From Actinomycetes bacterium (GTDB lineage: Bacteria; Actinomycetota; Actinomycetes; S36-B12), in NCBI GenBank assembly GCA_030425745.1, contig JAUHZW010000081.1, positions 1 through 8,680 on the forward strand: a stretch of 8,680 bases of DNA, given 5' to 3'. Shown in pieces: positions 1 to 6,297 of the stretch. Both the position numbers and the translations under genes were made by a program. The first letter of the stretch is position 1. The number at the start of each line of letters is the position of its first letter. The notes beneath the pieces are model-generated. The model saw only the letters and a program-made list of their open reading frames with translations, made no database searches and had not been told where the DNA came from.

Positions 1-1
1 G

Positions 2-73
2 CCCGTCGCTCGGGTGTTCACGCCCCAGCGGGTGCCCTACGGCGCCCACGGCAACTGGATGCCCCGCGGCTGA
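2..73 (+). CDS. C-terminal end of an unrecognised protein (5' end outside window)
   Basis: Only the last 23 codons and the TGA stop at 71-73 are present. The peptide ends in TPQRVPYGAHGNWMPRG, which I do not recognise as a family signature. The case for coding is codon use: 22 of 23 codons in this frame end in G or C, while the other two plus-strand frames show many A/T third positions. The gene converges on sbcC, with 40 bases between the two stop codons. One minus-strand frame is also open here, so a leftward gene cannot be fully excluded. No function is proposed. Confidence 0.55.
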   Translation, partial: PVARVFTPQRVPYGAHGNWMPRG

Positions 74-97
74 TGGCGATCTTGCTCGACACCCACG

Positions 98-111
98 CGG
101 CCGAACGGCCG
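98..111. terminator. Possible bidirectional hairpin between convergent genes
   Basis: CGGCC and GGCCG form a perfect 5-bp stem around a GAAC loop. It sits between the stop of the upstream plus-strand gene (73) and the stop of sbcC (114), where a shared terminator would be expected. No run of T follows on either strand. If it works as a terminator, it would be of the U-poor kind common in high-GC actinobacteria. Short GC-rich inverted repeats also arise by chance at this base composition, so support is weak. Confidence 0.3.
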
Positions 112-113
112 GA

Positions 114-2870
114 TCAGGCCGGCGCGTCCATCCACGTGACCCGGAGCTGCGCCGGCTCACCGCTGGTCGCCGGTGTGATGTCGATCTGCTCGGTGATGGT
201 CGCCTTCATGGTGTCGACATGGCTGATCAGACCCACCCGGCGACCCCCCGTGCTCAGGTGGCCCAGCATCTCCATCACCTCGTCGAGCTGCTCGTTGTCC
301 AGGGAGCCGAACCCCTCGTCGATGAAGAGCGAGTCGATCTGTACGCCTCCGGCCATCGCGCGCACGACGTCGGAGAGTCCCAGAGCAAGGGCCAGGGAGG
401 CGCAGAAGGTCTCGCCGCCGCTGAGGGTCTTGGCCGATCGGGAGACGCCCGTGAGTCGGTCCTCGACGCGGACTCCGAGCCCTTGCAACCGGCGCCCGTC
501 TCCGCCGTACCCGGGATCGAGGGCGAGGCGGTACCGGCCGTTGAGCAGGCTCTCGAAGCGGCGGTTGGCGGCGTCCATGACCGTGGCGAACAGTGACTGC
601 AGCACATAGATGTGCAGGCCGATATCGCTGCCGCGGCCGGCGGAGAACAGGTCGGCGAGATGGAGGAGGTCCTGATCCTGCTCAACGCGGTCGGCTCGCT
701 GGGCGCAGAGCCGACGGACGTCGGCGATGCCGGTCTGCAGGTGGTCCAACCGCTGCTGGGCTGCCCGAGCGCGGGAATCTGCCTCCAGATGGGCGTCCCG
801 TGCGCTCTCCCAGCGGGCGTGACTGCCGGCCACATCCGCGAATCCCTCCCGATCCGGGAAGCCCGCCAGGGCCTCGAGCGCGGACTGCTCCGCGGCCTCG
901 GCGACGCTGCGCTCGCTGAGTCGGTCGGCCAGTGCTCCGAGGGCGGCGCCCAACTTCTCGGCTGCTGCCTGATGCTCGCTCACCGAGACGAACGCGCCAC
1001 GGGCCTTCGCGACGGCATCTGCTCGGACCTCCATCTGTTCGGCCGTGGTGCTCAGAGAGGCCTCCCGGCCCGAGATGTCTGCGGCCGCTGCGGCGAGTCG
1101 TCGGGAGACCTGCTCCGCCTCGCCGCGCAGACGGGAGGCGGACTCGGCGGCACGATCGGCGGCGGCTGAGCGGTCCGCGAGCGCCTGTCGGTCGAGGGCG
1201 ACCTCGGCCGCTTGCTCGGCGAGCTCCTCTCGTGTGACGGGGATCGTGGCGGTGATCGACTCGACCCGACGAACGGAGTCCGCCAGGCGAGTCCGTGCGG
1301 TCTCCACCGCGGACTGAGCGGTGGCGGCCACCGCCCTGAGCGACTCGACCGTCTCAGCGTCGACCTGTTCCTCGCCGGTGTGGGCGGGGGCGGGATGCTC
1401 GGTGGCTCCGCAGACGGGGCAGGGGGCCCCGGGAGACAGCTGTACGGCCAGTGCCGCGGCGATGCCCTCGCGGTAGGCCCGACTGGCTGCCACGTAGGAC
1501 GCGTCCGCCTGCTCGGCGTCGAGGACCGCCCGCTCGACCGCTGCCGTCAGTGCGGGCCGGCGATCGGCCTCCGCCTCGAGATCCCGGTACTGATCCTCGA
1601 CCTCCTTGACCTGCGCCGCCCGCGCCTGCACCTCCTCGGCCTCGTCCAGACGGGGGCGGGCCTCAGCCACGGCCTCCTGCTCCGAGATCAGACCGGGCAG
1701 CGCCGCGGCTCGCTGCTCGTCGTCACGCTGCTGCTGGCGGAGGTCCTCGATCTGCTGGACGGCCTCCTCCCGTCGGGCCGGCCAGTGTTCGAGGGTCTGC
1801 TCGTCAGAGACCAGCCCGCGGAGCTCTCCTGCCGCGCTCATGGCCTCCGACGCCCGAGCGCGCCAGACGGCGACGTCGTCCGCGTCGTCGAGGGCGATGG
1901 CGAGGTCGGCAGCCAGGTCCTCATGTGGGGTCAGACCCTCCCGGGCGACCAAGGCCGCCGCAGCCGCCTGCTCGCGCACCGTGCGGGCACGGTCGGCCGC
2001 CGCGCGGGCGTCGGCCTCGGCTTTGGCCAGGGCTCGCATGTCATCAGCCTCGGCGAGGAGTGCCTCAGCATTCTTCGCGTCGGCGCCTGCTCGGTCTCGA
2101 TCCGCGACGAAGTCGGGGAGAAGGGCATCAAGCGAGGACGACAGTGCATCGTCCAGCACGTCCGCTGCATACCTGTCCCACGTGGTTCGGGTGTCGTCGT
2201 CCAGTCCTGTGACCGCGACGAGTTCTCCGAGGCGCTGCTGGATCGCTGTCGTCGCTTCGGCTGACTCCTGACGTGCGGATGCGGCATCGGCGCTCAGGAG
2301 GTCCACCACTCGCTCGAAGAGGCGGGTGTCGAAGATGCGCTTCAGGACATCCTCGCGCCGAGCCGTGTCCGAGTACAGGAAGGTTGCAAACTGTCCCTGG
2401 GGAAGGACGACCGTCTGGACGAACTGGTCGCGGGTCAGGCCGATGATGGTCTGCAGCTCCCGGTCTGCGGCTCCCTTGGTCTCGGCGACGGCCTCCTGAT
2501 CGGGGCCGTCGAGGCGAAACAGGTGGCACTCGGCGGACTGCGTGGTCGTCCCGCTCCCGCGTGCCTTCGCACGCTGGTAGGCAGGGCGCCGGATCACGCG
2601 GTATCGGCCGGCAGCCGTCTCGAACTCCAGGGCCACCTCGGTGGGATCGGTCGGCCCGCAGAAGTCCGACCGCAGTCGGGACTCGTCGGCCTCAGCGTTC
2701 GCGAGCTTGCCGTAGAGCGCGAAGGTGACGCAGTCGATGATCGTCGATTTGCCTGCTCCGGTGGGGCCGTTGATGAGGTAGAGCCCGGACTCGCCGAGCT
2801 GGTCGAAGTCGACCGTCTGCTCGTCGCGGTAGGGCCCGACGCCGCGGAATGTCAGCGAGTGGATGCGCAT
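114..2870 (-). CDS. sbcC: SbcC, ATPase subunit of the SbcCD (Rad50-Mre11-type) nuclease
   Basis: This is the SMC-like ATPase that, with SbcD, opens DNA hairpins and trims or cleaves double-strand ends, ATP-dependently, in the cytoplasm. The 918-residue product has the full Rad50/SbcC layout: Walker A GPTGAGKST (35-43), Q-loop LPQGQF (156-161), a long Ala/Glu/Arg-rich coiled coil on both sides of a zinc hook CPVC (484-487), ABC signature LSGGE (816-820), Walker B with D851-E852, D-loop SLD (856-858) and switch histidine H884. Family members are usually about 900-1100 residues, so it is full length. I start it at the ATG at 2870 because the protein then begins MRIHSLTF, as the family normally does. 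A GTG at 2909 would add 13 unconserved residues and overlap sbcD. The stop of sbcD is 1 nt before this ATG and no clear Shine-Dalgarno is seen, so translation is probably coupled. Confidence 0.96.
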   Translation of the reverse strand: MRIHSLTFRGVGPYRDEQTVDFDQLGESGLYLINGPTGAGKSTIIDCVTFALYGKLANAEADESRLRSDFCGPTDPTEVALEFETAAGRYRVIRRPAYQRAKARGSGTTTQSAECHLFRLDGPDQEAVAETKGAADRELQTIIGLTRDQFVQTVVLPQGQFATFLYSDTARREDVLKRIFDTRLFERVVDLLSADAASARQESAEATTAIQQRLGELVAVTGLDDDTRTTWDRYAADVLDDALSSSLDALLPDFVADRDRAGADAKNAEALLAEADDMRALAKAEADARAAADRARTVREQAAAAALVAREGLTPHEDLAADLAIALDDADDVAVWRARASEAMSAAGELRGLVSDEQTLEHWPARREEAVQQIEDLRQQQRDDEQRAAALPGLISEQEAVAEARPRLDEAEEVQARAAQVKEVEDQYRDLEAEADRRPALTAAVERAVLDAEQADASYVAASRAYREGIAAALAVQLSPGAPCPVCGATEHPAPAHTGEEQVDAETVESLRAVAATAQSAVETARTRLADSVRRVESITATIPVTREELAEQAAEVALDRQALADRSAAADRAAESASRLRGEAEQVSRRLAAAAADISGREASLSTTAEQMEVRADAVAKARGAFVSVSEHQAAAEKLGAALGALADRLSERSVAEAAEQSALEALAGFPDREGFADVAGSHARWESARDAHLEADSRARAAQQRLDHLQTGIADVRRLCAQRADRVEQDQDLLHLADLFSAGRGSDIGLHIYVLQSLFATVMDAANRRFESLLNGRYRLALDPGYGGDGRRLQGLGVRVEDRLTGVSRSAKTLSGGETFCASLALALGLSDVVRAMAGGVQIDSLFIDEGFGSLDNEQLDEVMEMLGHLSTGGRRVGLISHVDTMKATITEQIDITPATSGEPAQLRVTWMDAPA

Positions 2871-2871
2871 G

Positions 2872-4089
2872 TCAGGGCCGCAGGCTCTCGTTGGCACGCT
2901 CGAGGACACTGCGGAGGATCGACTCCATGCCCTCGGTCGGCTCCTCCTCCCGCGCGGCCACGTAGAAGCTGCGCAAGGTCTCCAGCGGGGTCACGGTGTG
3001 GGTCGGAGCGACGGTGGCCTGGTCGAGGCGAGCCGGACCGTCGCCTCGGTCGGTGCGGGCCCGCAGGAACAGGGGGAAGTGCTCCTTGACCTGAGCCAGG
3101 TAGGTGTCGGGCAGCTGTCGGTCGGTCAGGGTGAGCTCGACGAAGTCGTTCCGGTGCTGTGCGTAGGCGCCTGACAGCAACTCGTCGAGCGATCCGCGGA
3201 GCCGGGCCATGCCGGCAGGCTGCGGGAGCGGGACGACATCGATCGTGCAGGTCCCGTCGGCATCGAGATCGACGATGGTCGCGGACTTCTCGTGGTCGGC
3301 CTCGGACAGCGAGTAGCGCAGCGGTGATCCCGAATACCGGATGAGCGGGCGGCCATCGGGCAGGGACTGCTCCTGAACGGTGCGAGGGCCGTGGAGATGA
3401 CCGAGCGCCACGTAGTGCACACCGTCATAGACGGCCGTGGGAGCCGAGGGGACGCCGCCCACGGCGATGTCCCGCTCACTCTCGGACTGCTCGCGGTGCA
3501 GTTCGTCGGGGGTCTCGCTCCCACGCACGACGAAGGCGTGGGAGACGACGACGGCGCGGGTGGACGGGTCGGACTCCCGGCGCGCAGCGAGGTCAGTGCG
3601 GACCCGGCGCATGGCCTCGCCGATGACGGCCTCGTGGGTGCGCGGGAGCAGGTCTTCTCCGGGGGTGCTCAGCGCGTGGCGCGCGCCGTCCGGGTGCAGG
3701 TAGGGGAGCGGGTAGATGGCAACCGGGCCGTGCTGGTCGGCCAGCGGGACCACCTGACCCACCTGCGAGTACTCACCGATGACGGTGACGGTGTCATCGA
3801 GCAGGTCGCCGAAGGCGGCCAGCCTCGCCCCCTCGTCATGGTTGCCTGCCGTGCAGACGATCGGGATGCCGGCTTCGTGGAACCTGGTCAGGGTTGCGCG
3901 CAGCATGCGCACGTCGTCGATGCCGGGGTAGGTGCGGTCGTAGACATCTCCGGCGATGATGACGGCGTCCACCTCGCGCTCGATCGCGAGATCGACCAGG
4001 GCGTCGAGCACCTGCTGCTGGGCACCGGCCAAGGAGTACCCGTGCAGGCCTCGACCCAGATGCCAGTCCGAGGTGTGGAGGAGACGCAC
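2872..4089 (-). CDS. sbcD: SbcD, nuclease subunit of SbcCD (Mre11-type calcineurin-like phosphoesterase)
   Basis: This is the Mn-dependent nuclease partner of SbcC. The 405 residues carry the phosphoesterase motifs in order: motif I SDWHLGR with D8 and H10, motif II GDVYDR (47-52, metal-bridging D48), motif III GNHDE (82-86), H184 in VVSHAF, and GHLHG (230-234) with the last metal histidines. The C-terminal part (about 280-405) would be the SbcC-binding capping region. Length matches the family (about 380-420). The start is a GTG (4089-4087) giving MRLLHTSDWH, the standard SbcD N-terminus. No upstream in-frame start exists before a stop at 4129-4131. There is no Shine-Dalgarno, but a CATGAT hexamer lies 6 nt before the GTG, consistent with a leaderless transcript. 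It is the first gene of the sbcDC operon, with tRNA-Gly upstream on the same strand. Confidence 0.96.
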   Translation of the reverse strand: MRLLHTSDWHLGRGLHGYSLAGAQQQVLDALVDLAIEREVDAVIIAGDVYDRTYPGIDDVRMLRATLTRFHEAGIPIVCTAGNHDEGARLAAFGDLLDDTVTVIGEYSQVGQVVPLADQHGPVAIYPLPYLHPDGARHALSTPGEDLLPRTHEAVIGEAMRRVRTDLAARRESDPSTRAVVVSHAFVVRGSETPDELHREQSESERDIAVGGVPSAPTAVYDGVHYVALGHLHGPRTVQEQSLPDGRPLIRYSGSPLRYSLSEADHEKSATIVDLDADGTCTIDVVPLPQPAGMARLRGSLDELLSGAYAQHRNDFVELTLTDRQLPDTYLAQVKEHFPLFLRARTDRGDGPARLDQATVAPTHTVTPLETLRSFYVAAREEEPTEGMESILRSVLERANESLRP

Positions 4090-4095
4090 GGGGCC

Positions 4096-4101
4096 ATCAT
4101 G
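4096..4101 (-). promoter_or_regulatory. Candidate -10 element of sbcDC (leaderless)
   Basis: On the minus strand, CATGAT differs from TATGAT at one base and keeps the important A2 and T6. It is followed by 6 nt (GGCCCC) and then the GTG of sbcD, which puts the predicted transcription start at the start codon. The lack of any Shine-Dalgarno upstream of the GTG fits. No convincing -35 element is seen. The call rests on position and motif only. Confidence 0.4.
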
Positions 4102-4118
4102 GCCGATGGGCCCGACAG

Positions 4119-4132
4119 CTGACGGCCGTCAG
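4119..4132. promoter_or_regulatory. 14-bp perfect palindrome upstream of sbcD, possible operator
   Basis: CTGACGGCCGTCAG is a perfect two-fold palindrome centred about 36 bp upstream of the predicted sbcD start, where a -35 region would be. A dimeric regulator could bind there. It does not match the actinobacterial LexA box (TCGAAC-N4-GTTCGA type), so direct SOS control is not indicated. It overlaps, and is mutually exclusive as RNA with, the hairpin at 4125-4143. Confidence 0.3.
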
Positions 4133-4143
4133 TGCTGGACGGC
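4125..4143 (-). terminator. Possible tRNA-Gly terminator hairpin
   Basis: GCCGTC and GACGGC form a 6-bp, GC-rich stem around a 7-nt loop, starting about 26 nt beyond the 3' end of the tRNA on the same strand. No U-run follows. It could end the tRNA transcript or act as a processing structure. Equally, it could be incidental to the palindrome it overlaps. Confidence 0.28.
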
Positions 4144-4168
4144 AGTCCTGGCCACTCGCGTGGATGCG

Positions 4169-4239
4169 AGCGGGTGACCGGGATCGAACCGGCATGACCA
4201 GCTTGGAAGGCTGGGGCTCTACCATTGAGCTACACCCGC
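4169..4239 (-). tRNA. tRNA-Gly, anticodon UCC
   Basis: The minus strand folds into a complete 71-nt cloverleaf. The acceptor stem is GCGGGTG/CACCCGC with discriminator U. The D arm is GCTC-AATGGTA-GAGC. The anticodon arm is CCAGC-CTTCCAA-GCTGG, with anticodon TCC at loop positions 3-5. The variable region has 4 nt, and the T arm is GCCGG-TTCGATC-CCGGT with one G-U pair. It decodes GGA/GGG glycine codons. The 3' CCA is not encoded, so it must be added by CCA-transferase. The gene lies 79 nt upstream of sbcD on the same strand and is divergent from the glycosyltransferase operon. Confidence 0.96.
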
Positions 4240-4252
4240 GAGGTGCACGCAC

Positions 4253-4258
4253 AGGGTA
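4253..4258 (-). promoter_or_regulatory. Candidate -10 element of the tRNA-Gly gene
   Basis: TACCCT on the minus strand fits the TAnnnT core of actinobacterial housekeeping -10 elements. It would start transcription near 4246, about 7 nt before the mature tRNA 5' end. No recognisable -35 hexamer is seen at 16-18 nt. The sequence is GC-rich and the hexamer match is loose. Confidence 0.35.
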
Positions 4259-4277
4259 GCCGACGCACGCCTCGGGG

Positions 4278-4283
4278 TAGGTT
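4278..4283 (+). promoter_or_regulatory. Candidate -10 element of the GT4-methyltransferase operon (leaderless)
   Basis: TAGGTT fits TAnnnT. It is followed by exactly 6 nt (CCCCCT) and then the GTG start codon at 4290, so the predicted first transcribed base is the G of GTG. There is no Shine-Dalgarno before this GTG. This is the standard layout of leaderless mRNAs in actinobacteria and supports GTG 4290 as the true start. Confidence 0.55.
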
Positions 4284-4289
4284 CCCCCT

Positions 4290-5600
4290 GTGCCCCGCCA
4301 TCTGACCCGGCAGCCGCCCGGACGCGATGAGCCGCTCCGCGTGGCGTGGCTGGTCTACCGCGGCAACCCGCACTGCGGGGGTCAGGGCGTCTACACGCGC
4401 TACGTCGCCCGCGAGGTGGCCGCGCTGGGACACCACCTCGAGGTCCTCTCGGGCCAGCCATGGCCGCAGCTGGACGATCCGCAGCAACTCGTCGAGGTCC
4501 CCGGGCTGGACCTGTACCGCCAGCCCGACCCCTTCCGGGTGCCGCATCTCCGTGAGTTCCGCGACTCGGTCGACGTCCGCGAGTTCGCCCTCATGTGCAC
4601 GGCCGGGTTCCCCGAGCCCTGGGCGTTCAGCGAGCGTGCCCACCGACTCCTGCGCACCCGCCGCGAGGACTTCGACCTCGTCCACGACAACCAGTCCCTC
4701 GGCACGGGGGTGCTGAAGATGATGCGCGACGGCTGGCCCGTCACGGCGACCATCCACCACCCGATCACCGTCGACCGCGAGCTCGACCTTGCACACGCGC
4801 GCGGCATCCGTCGCAAGGCATCGCTGTGGCGGTGGTACGGCTTCCTGCGCATGCAGGTGAAGGTCGCTCCGCAGATCCCGCGGGTCGTGACGGTCTCCTC
4901 ATCATCCCGCCGCGACATCGCCGCCCAGATGGGAGTGCCCGCGGAGCACATGACCGTCGTGCCGATCGGCGTCGACGAGCACCTCTTCCGTCCGCGCCCG
5001 GAGGTCCCGCGAGTGCCCGGGAGACTCATGACGACGGCATCGGCGGACGTGCCCCTGAAGGGGCTCACCGTCCTGCTCGATGCCCTCGCCAAGGTCCGCG
5101 TCGAACGCCCTGACGCGCACCTCGTGGTCATCGGCCGGCTCAAGGAGGACAGTGCGGTGCCGGCGCTCATCGAGTCGCTCGGTCTCGAGGGGGCCGTCGA
5201 GTTCGTCAGCGGGGTGTCCGACGATCGGATCGTCGAGCTCTACGCCGAGGCGGAGGTCGCCGTCGTGCCGTCCCTGTACGAGGGCTTCTCCCTGCCCGCA
5301 GCCGAGGCGATGGCCTGTGGCGTCCCGGTCGTGGCGACCACGGGCGGGGCGCTCCCGGAGGTCGTCGGACCCGACGGCGAGGCGGCGCGCACCGTCGATC
5401 CGGGGGACCCGTCCCAGCTCGCCGCGATGATCGTGGAGGTGCTGGACGACGAGCCGCAGCAGCGCCGGCTGGCTCAGAACGGGCGTGCCCGCGTGCTGGA
5501 GCGCTTCACCTGGCGATCGCACGCCGAGGGCCTGGTCGACATGTGGCGGGCCGAACTGGCCGAGAGCTGGGAGCGGCAGGGGCACCATGCTCACGGTTGA
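4290..5600 (+). CDS. Family 4 glycosyltransferase (GT-B fold)
   Basis: This is a retaining glycosyltransferase that would move a sugar from a nucleotide-sugar donor to an unidentified acceptor. The 436 residues show an N-terminal Rossmann domain with the Gly-rich acceptor-side loop CGGQGVY (29-35), TIHHPIT (154-160), the linker VSSSSRRDI (202-210) and VPIGVDE (224-230). The donor domain has K257-G258, where GT4 enzymes bind the nucleotide phosphates, and the family E-x7-E motif EGFSLPAAE (E331, E339) followed by ACGVPVVAT. Length is normal for GT4. There is no signal peptide or membrane span, so it is probably cytosolic or peripheral. The GTG start is supported by the leaderless-type -10; starting later, for example at the GTG at 4338, would cut into the first beta strand. 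Its last 14 nt overlap the methyltransferase gene. Donor and acceptor cannot be read from the sequence. Confidence 0.93.
   Translation: MPRHLTRQPPGRDEPLRVAWLVYRGNPHCGGQGVYTRYVAREVAALGHHLEVLSGQPWPQLDDPQQLVEVPGLDLYRQPDPFRVPHLREFRDSVDVREFALMCTAGFPEPWAFSERAHRLLRTRREDFDLVHDNQSLGTGVLKMMRDGWPVTATIHHPITVDRELDLAHARGIRRKASLWRWYGFLRMQVKVAPQIPRVVTVSSSSRRDIAAQMGVPAEHMTVVPIGVDEHLFRPRPEVPRVPGRLMTTASADVPLKGLTVLLDALAKVRVERPDAHLVVIGRLKEDSAVPALIESLGLEGAVEFVSGVSDDRIVELYAEAEVAVVPSLYEGFSLPAAEAMACGVPVVATTGGALPEVVGPDGEAARTVDPGDPSQLAAMIVEVLDDEPQQRRLAQNGRARVLERFTWRSHAEGLVDMWRAELAESWERQGHHAHG
5578..5582 (+). promoter_or_regulatory. Ribosome binding site of the methyltransferase gene
   Basis: AGGGG lies 4 nt before the ATG at 5587, inside the end of the glycosyltransferase gene. 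It supports this ATG over the in-frame ATG at 5485, which has no comparable site and would add 34 residues with no methyltransferase character. Confidence 0.55.
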
Positions 5601-6297
5601 CCTCGACCTGTTCGGCCTCACCCGTGCGAACCGGGTTCTCGACATGGGCTGCGGCGGCGGGCGCCATGCGTTCGCGGCGCTGCGGCGCGGCGCGACGGTC
5701 GTGGCGTTCGATGCTGACCAGGCCGAGCTCGACGGCGTGCGGGAGATGGCCGAGGCGATGGTGGCCGAGGGGGAGGTTCCTGCCGGCGGCGAGCTCACGT
5801 GCGTCCACGGCGACGCCCTCGAGCTGCCGTTCGAGGATGCGGCGTTCGACCGCATCATCGCCGCCGAGGTGCTCGAGCACATCCCGGACGACATCGCGGC
5901 GATCGGCGAACTGGCCCGCGTGCTCGCCCCGGGTGGGCGGATCGCCGTGACCGTGCCGTCGTCTTTCCCCGAGCGGGTCAACTGGTGGCTCGACTCGGAG
6001 TATCACGACACCCCCGGCGGACATGTGCGGATCTACGGCAAGCGGCAGCTCGCGGGGCGTCTCCGCGGTGCCGGCCTGATGGTCCGCGGCTCCCGCCGCG
6101 TGCATGCGCTGCACTCCCCTTACTGGTGGATCCGCTGCGCCGGCGGTGTCAACAACGGCGACCGCCTCGTCGCGCGCCGCTATCACGACGTTCTCGTCAC
6201 GCAGATCATGGAGGATCCGCCGGGGCTCAGGCGGTTGGACGACGCGCTGAACCCCTGGCTGGGCAAGAGCCTCGTGCTGTACGCGGAGAAGCCGTGA
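5587..6297 (+). CDS. Class I SAM-dependent methyltransferase
   Basis: The 236-residue protein has the Rossmann-fold methyltransferase motifs in order: motif I VLDMGCGGG (17-25), acidic end of strand 2 VVAFDAD (38-44), HGDALELPF (74-82) as motif II/III, the 'DRIIAAEVLEHI' segment (88-99), and VLAPGGRIAVTVP (112-124). This is the Methyltransf_11 (UbiE-like) pattern, usually acting on small molecules or glycoconjugates. The second half (about 130-236, with WWLDSEYHDTPGGHVRIY) would form the substrate pocket. The ATG at 5587 is chosen because of its AGGGG site and because the reading frame upstream is out of character. The gene overlaps the glycosyltransferase by 14 nt and the next gene by 4 nt (GTGA), so all three are probably translated together. 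A likely job is O-methylation of the sugar or lipid handled by its neighbours; this is inferred from context only. Confidence 0.92.
   Translation: MLTVDLDLFGLTRANRVLDMGCGGGRHAFAALRRGATVVAFDADQAELDGVREMAEAMVAEGEVPAGGELTCVHGDALELPFEDAAFDRIIAAEVLEHIPDDIAAIGELARVLAPGGRIAVTVPSSFPERVNWWLDSEYHDTPGGHVRIYGKRQLAGRLRGAGLMVRGSRRVHALHSPYWWIRCAGGVNNGDRLVARRYHDVLVTQIMEDPPGLRRLDDALNPWLGKSLVLYAEKP
6285..6288 (+). promoter_or_regulatory. Ribosome binding site deciding the GTG start at 6294
   Basis: GGAG is spaced 5 nt from the GTG that overlaps the methyltransferase stop codon as GTGA. The reading frame stays open far upstream (to 5799), so this site and the 4-nt overlap decide where the third gene of the operon begins. 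Confidence 0.6.

Noticed and set aside
73..609. Plus-strand open frame of 178 codons whose ATG overlaps the TGA at 71-73
   Set aside because: The stop/start overlap looks like translational coupling, but the frame is antisense to the conserved C-terminal ATPase motifs of SbcC and its product is a Ser/Arg/Pro-rich low-complexity sequence.
1212..2264. Long plus-strand open frame (350 codons) opposite sbcC
   Set aside because: It lies wholly within the SbcC coiled-coil and hook coding region, its protein has no recognisable domain, and high-GC sequence often leaves antisense frames open.
2871..2909. Upstream GTG start for sbcC adding 13 residues
   Set aside because: The family begins at MRIHSLTF, and the longer form would need to overlap the sbcD coding end.
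3391..4122. Plus-strand open frame of 243 codons opposite sbcD
   Set aside because: It is a mirror of the SbcD phosphoesterase motifs with no domain of its own.
4155..4170. Inverted repeat CTCGC/GCGAG at the tRNA 3' end, considered as an attachment site or terminator
   Set aside because: It is only 5 bp, no second copy of the tRNA end is present in the window, and there are no integrase or mobile genes nearby.
4089..4289. LexA/SOS box search in front of sbcDC
   Set aside because: No TCGAAC-N4-GTTCGA-like sequence is present; the palindrome found has a different sequence.
5485..5586. N-terminal extension of the methyltransferase from an ATG at 5485
   Set aside because: The extra 34 residues are out-of-frame readings of the glycosyltransferase end, and the ATG at 5587 has a good ribosome binding site and gives a normal methyltransferase N-terminus.
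4902..5981. Minus-strand open frame of 359 codons opposite the glycosyltransferase and methyltransferase genes
   Set aside because: It spans two well-supported genes on the other strand and has no coherent protein character.
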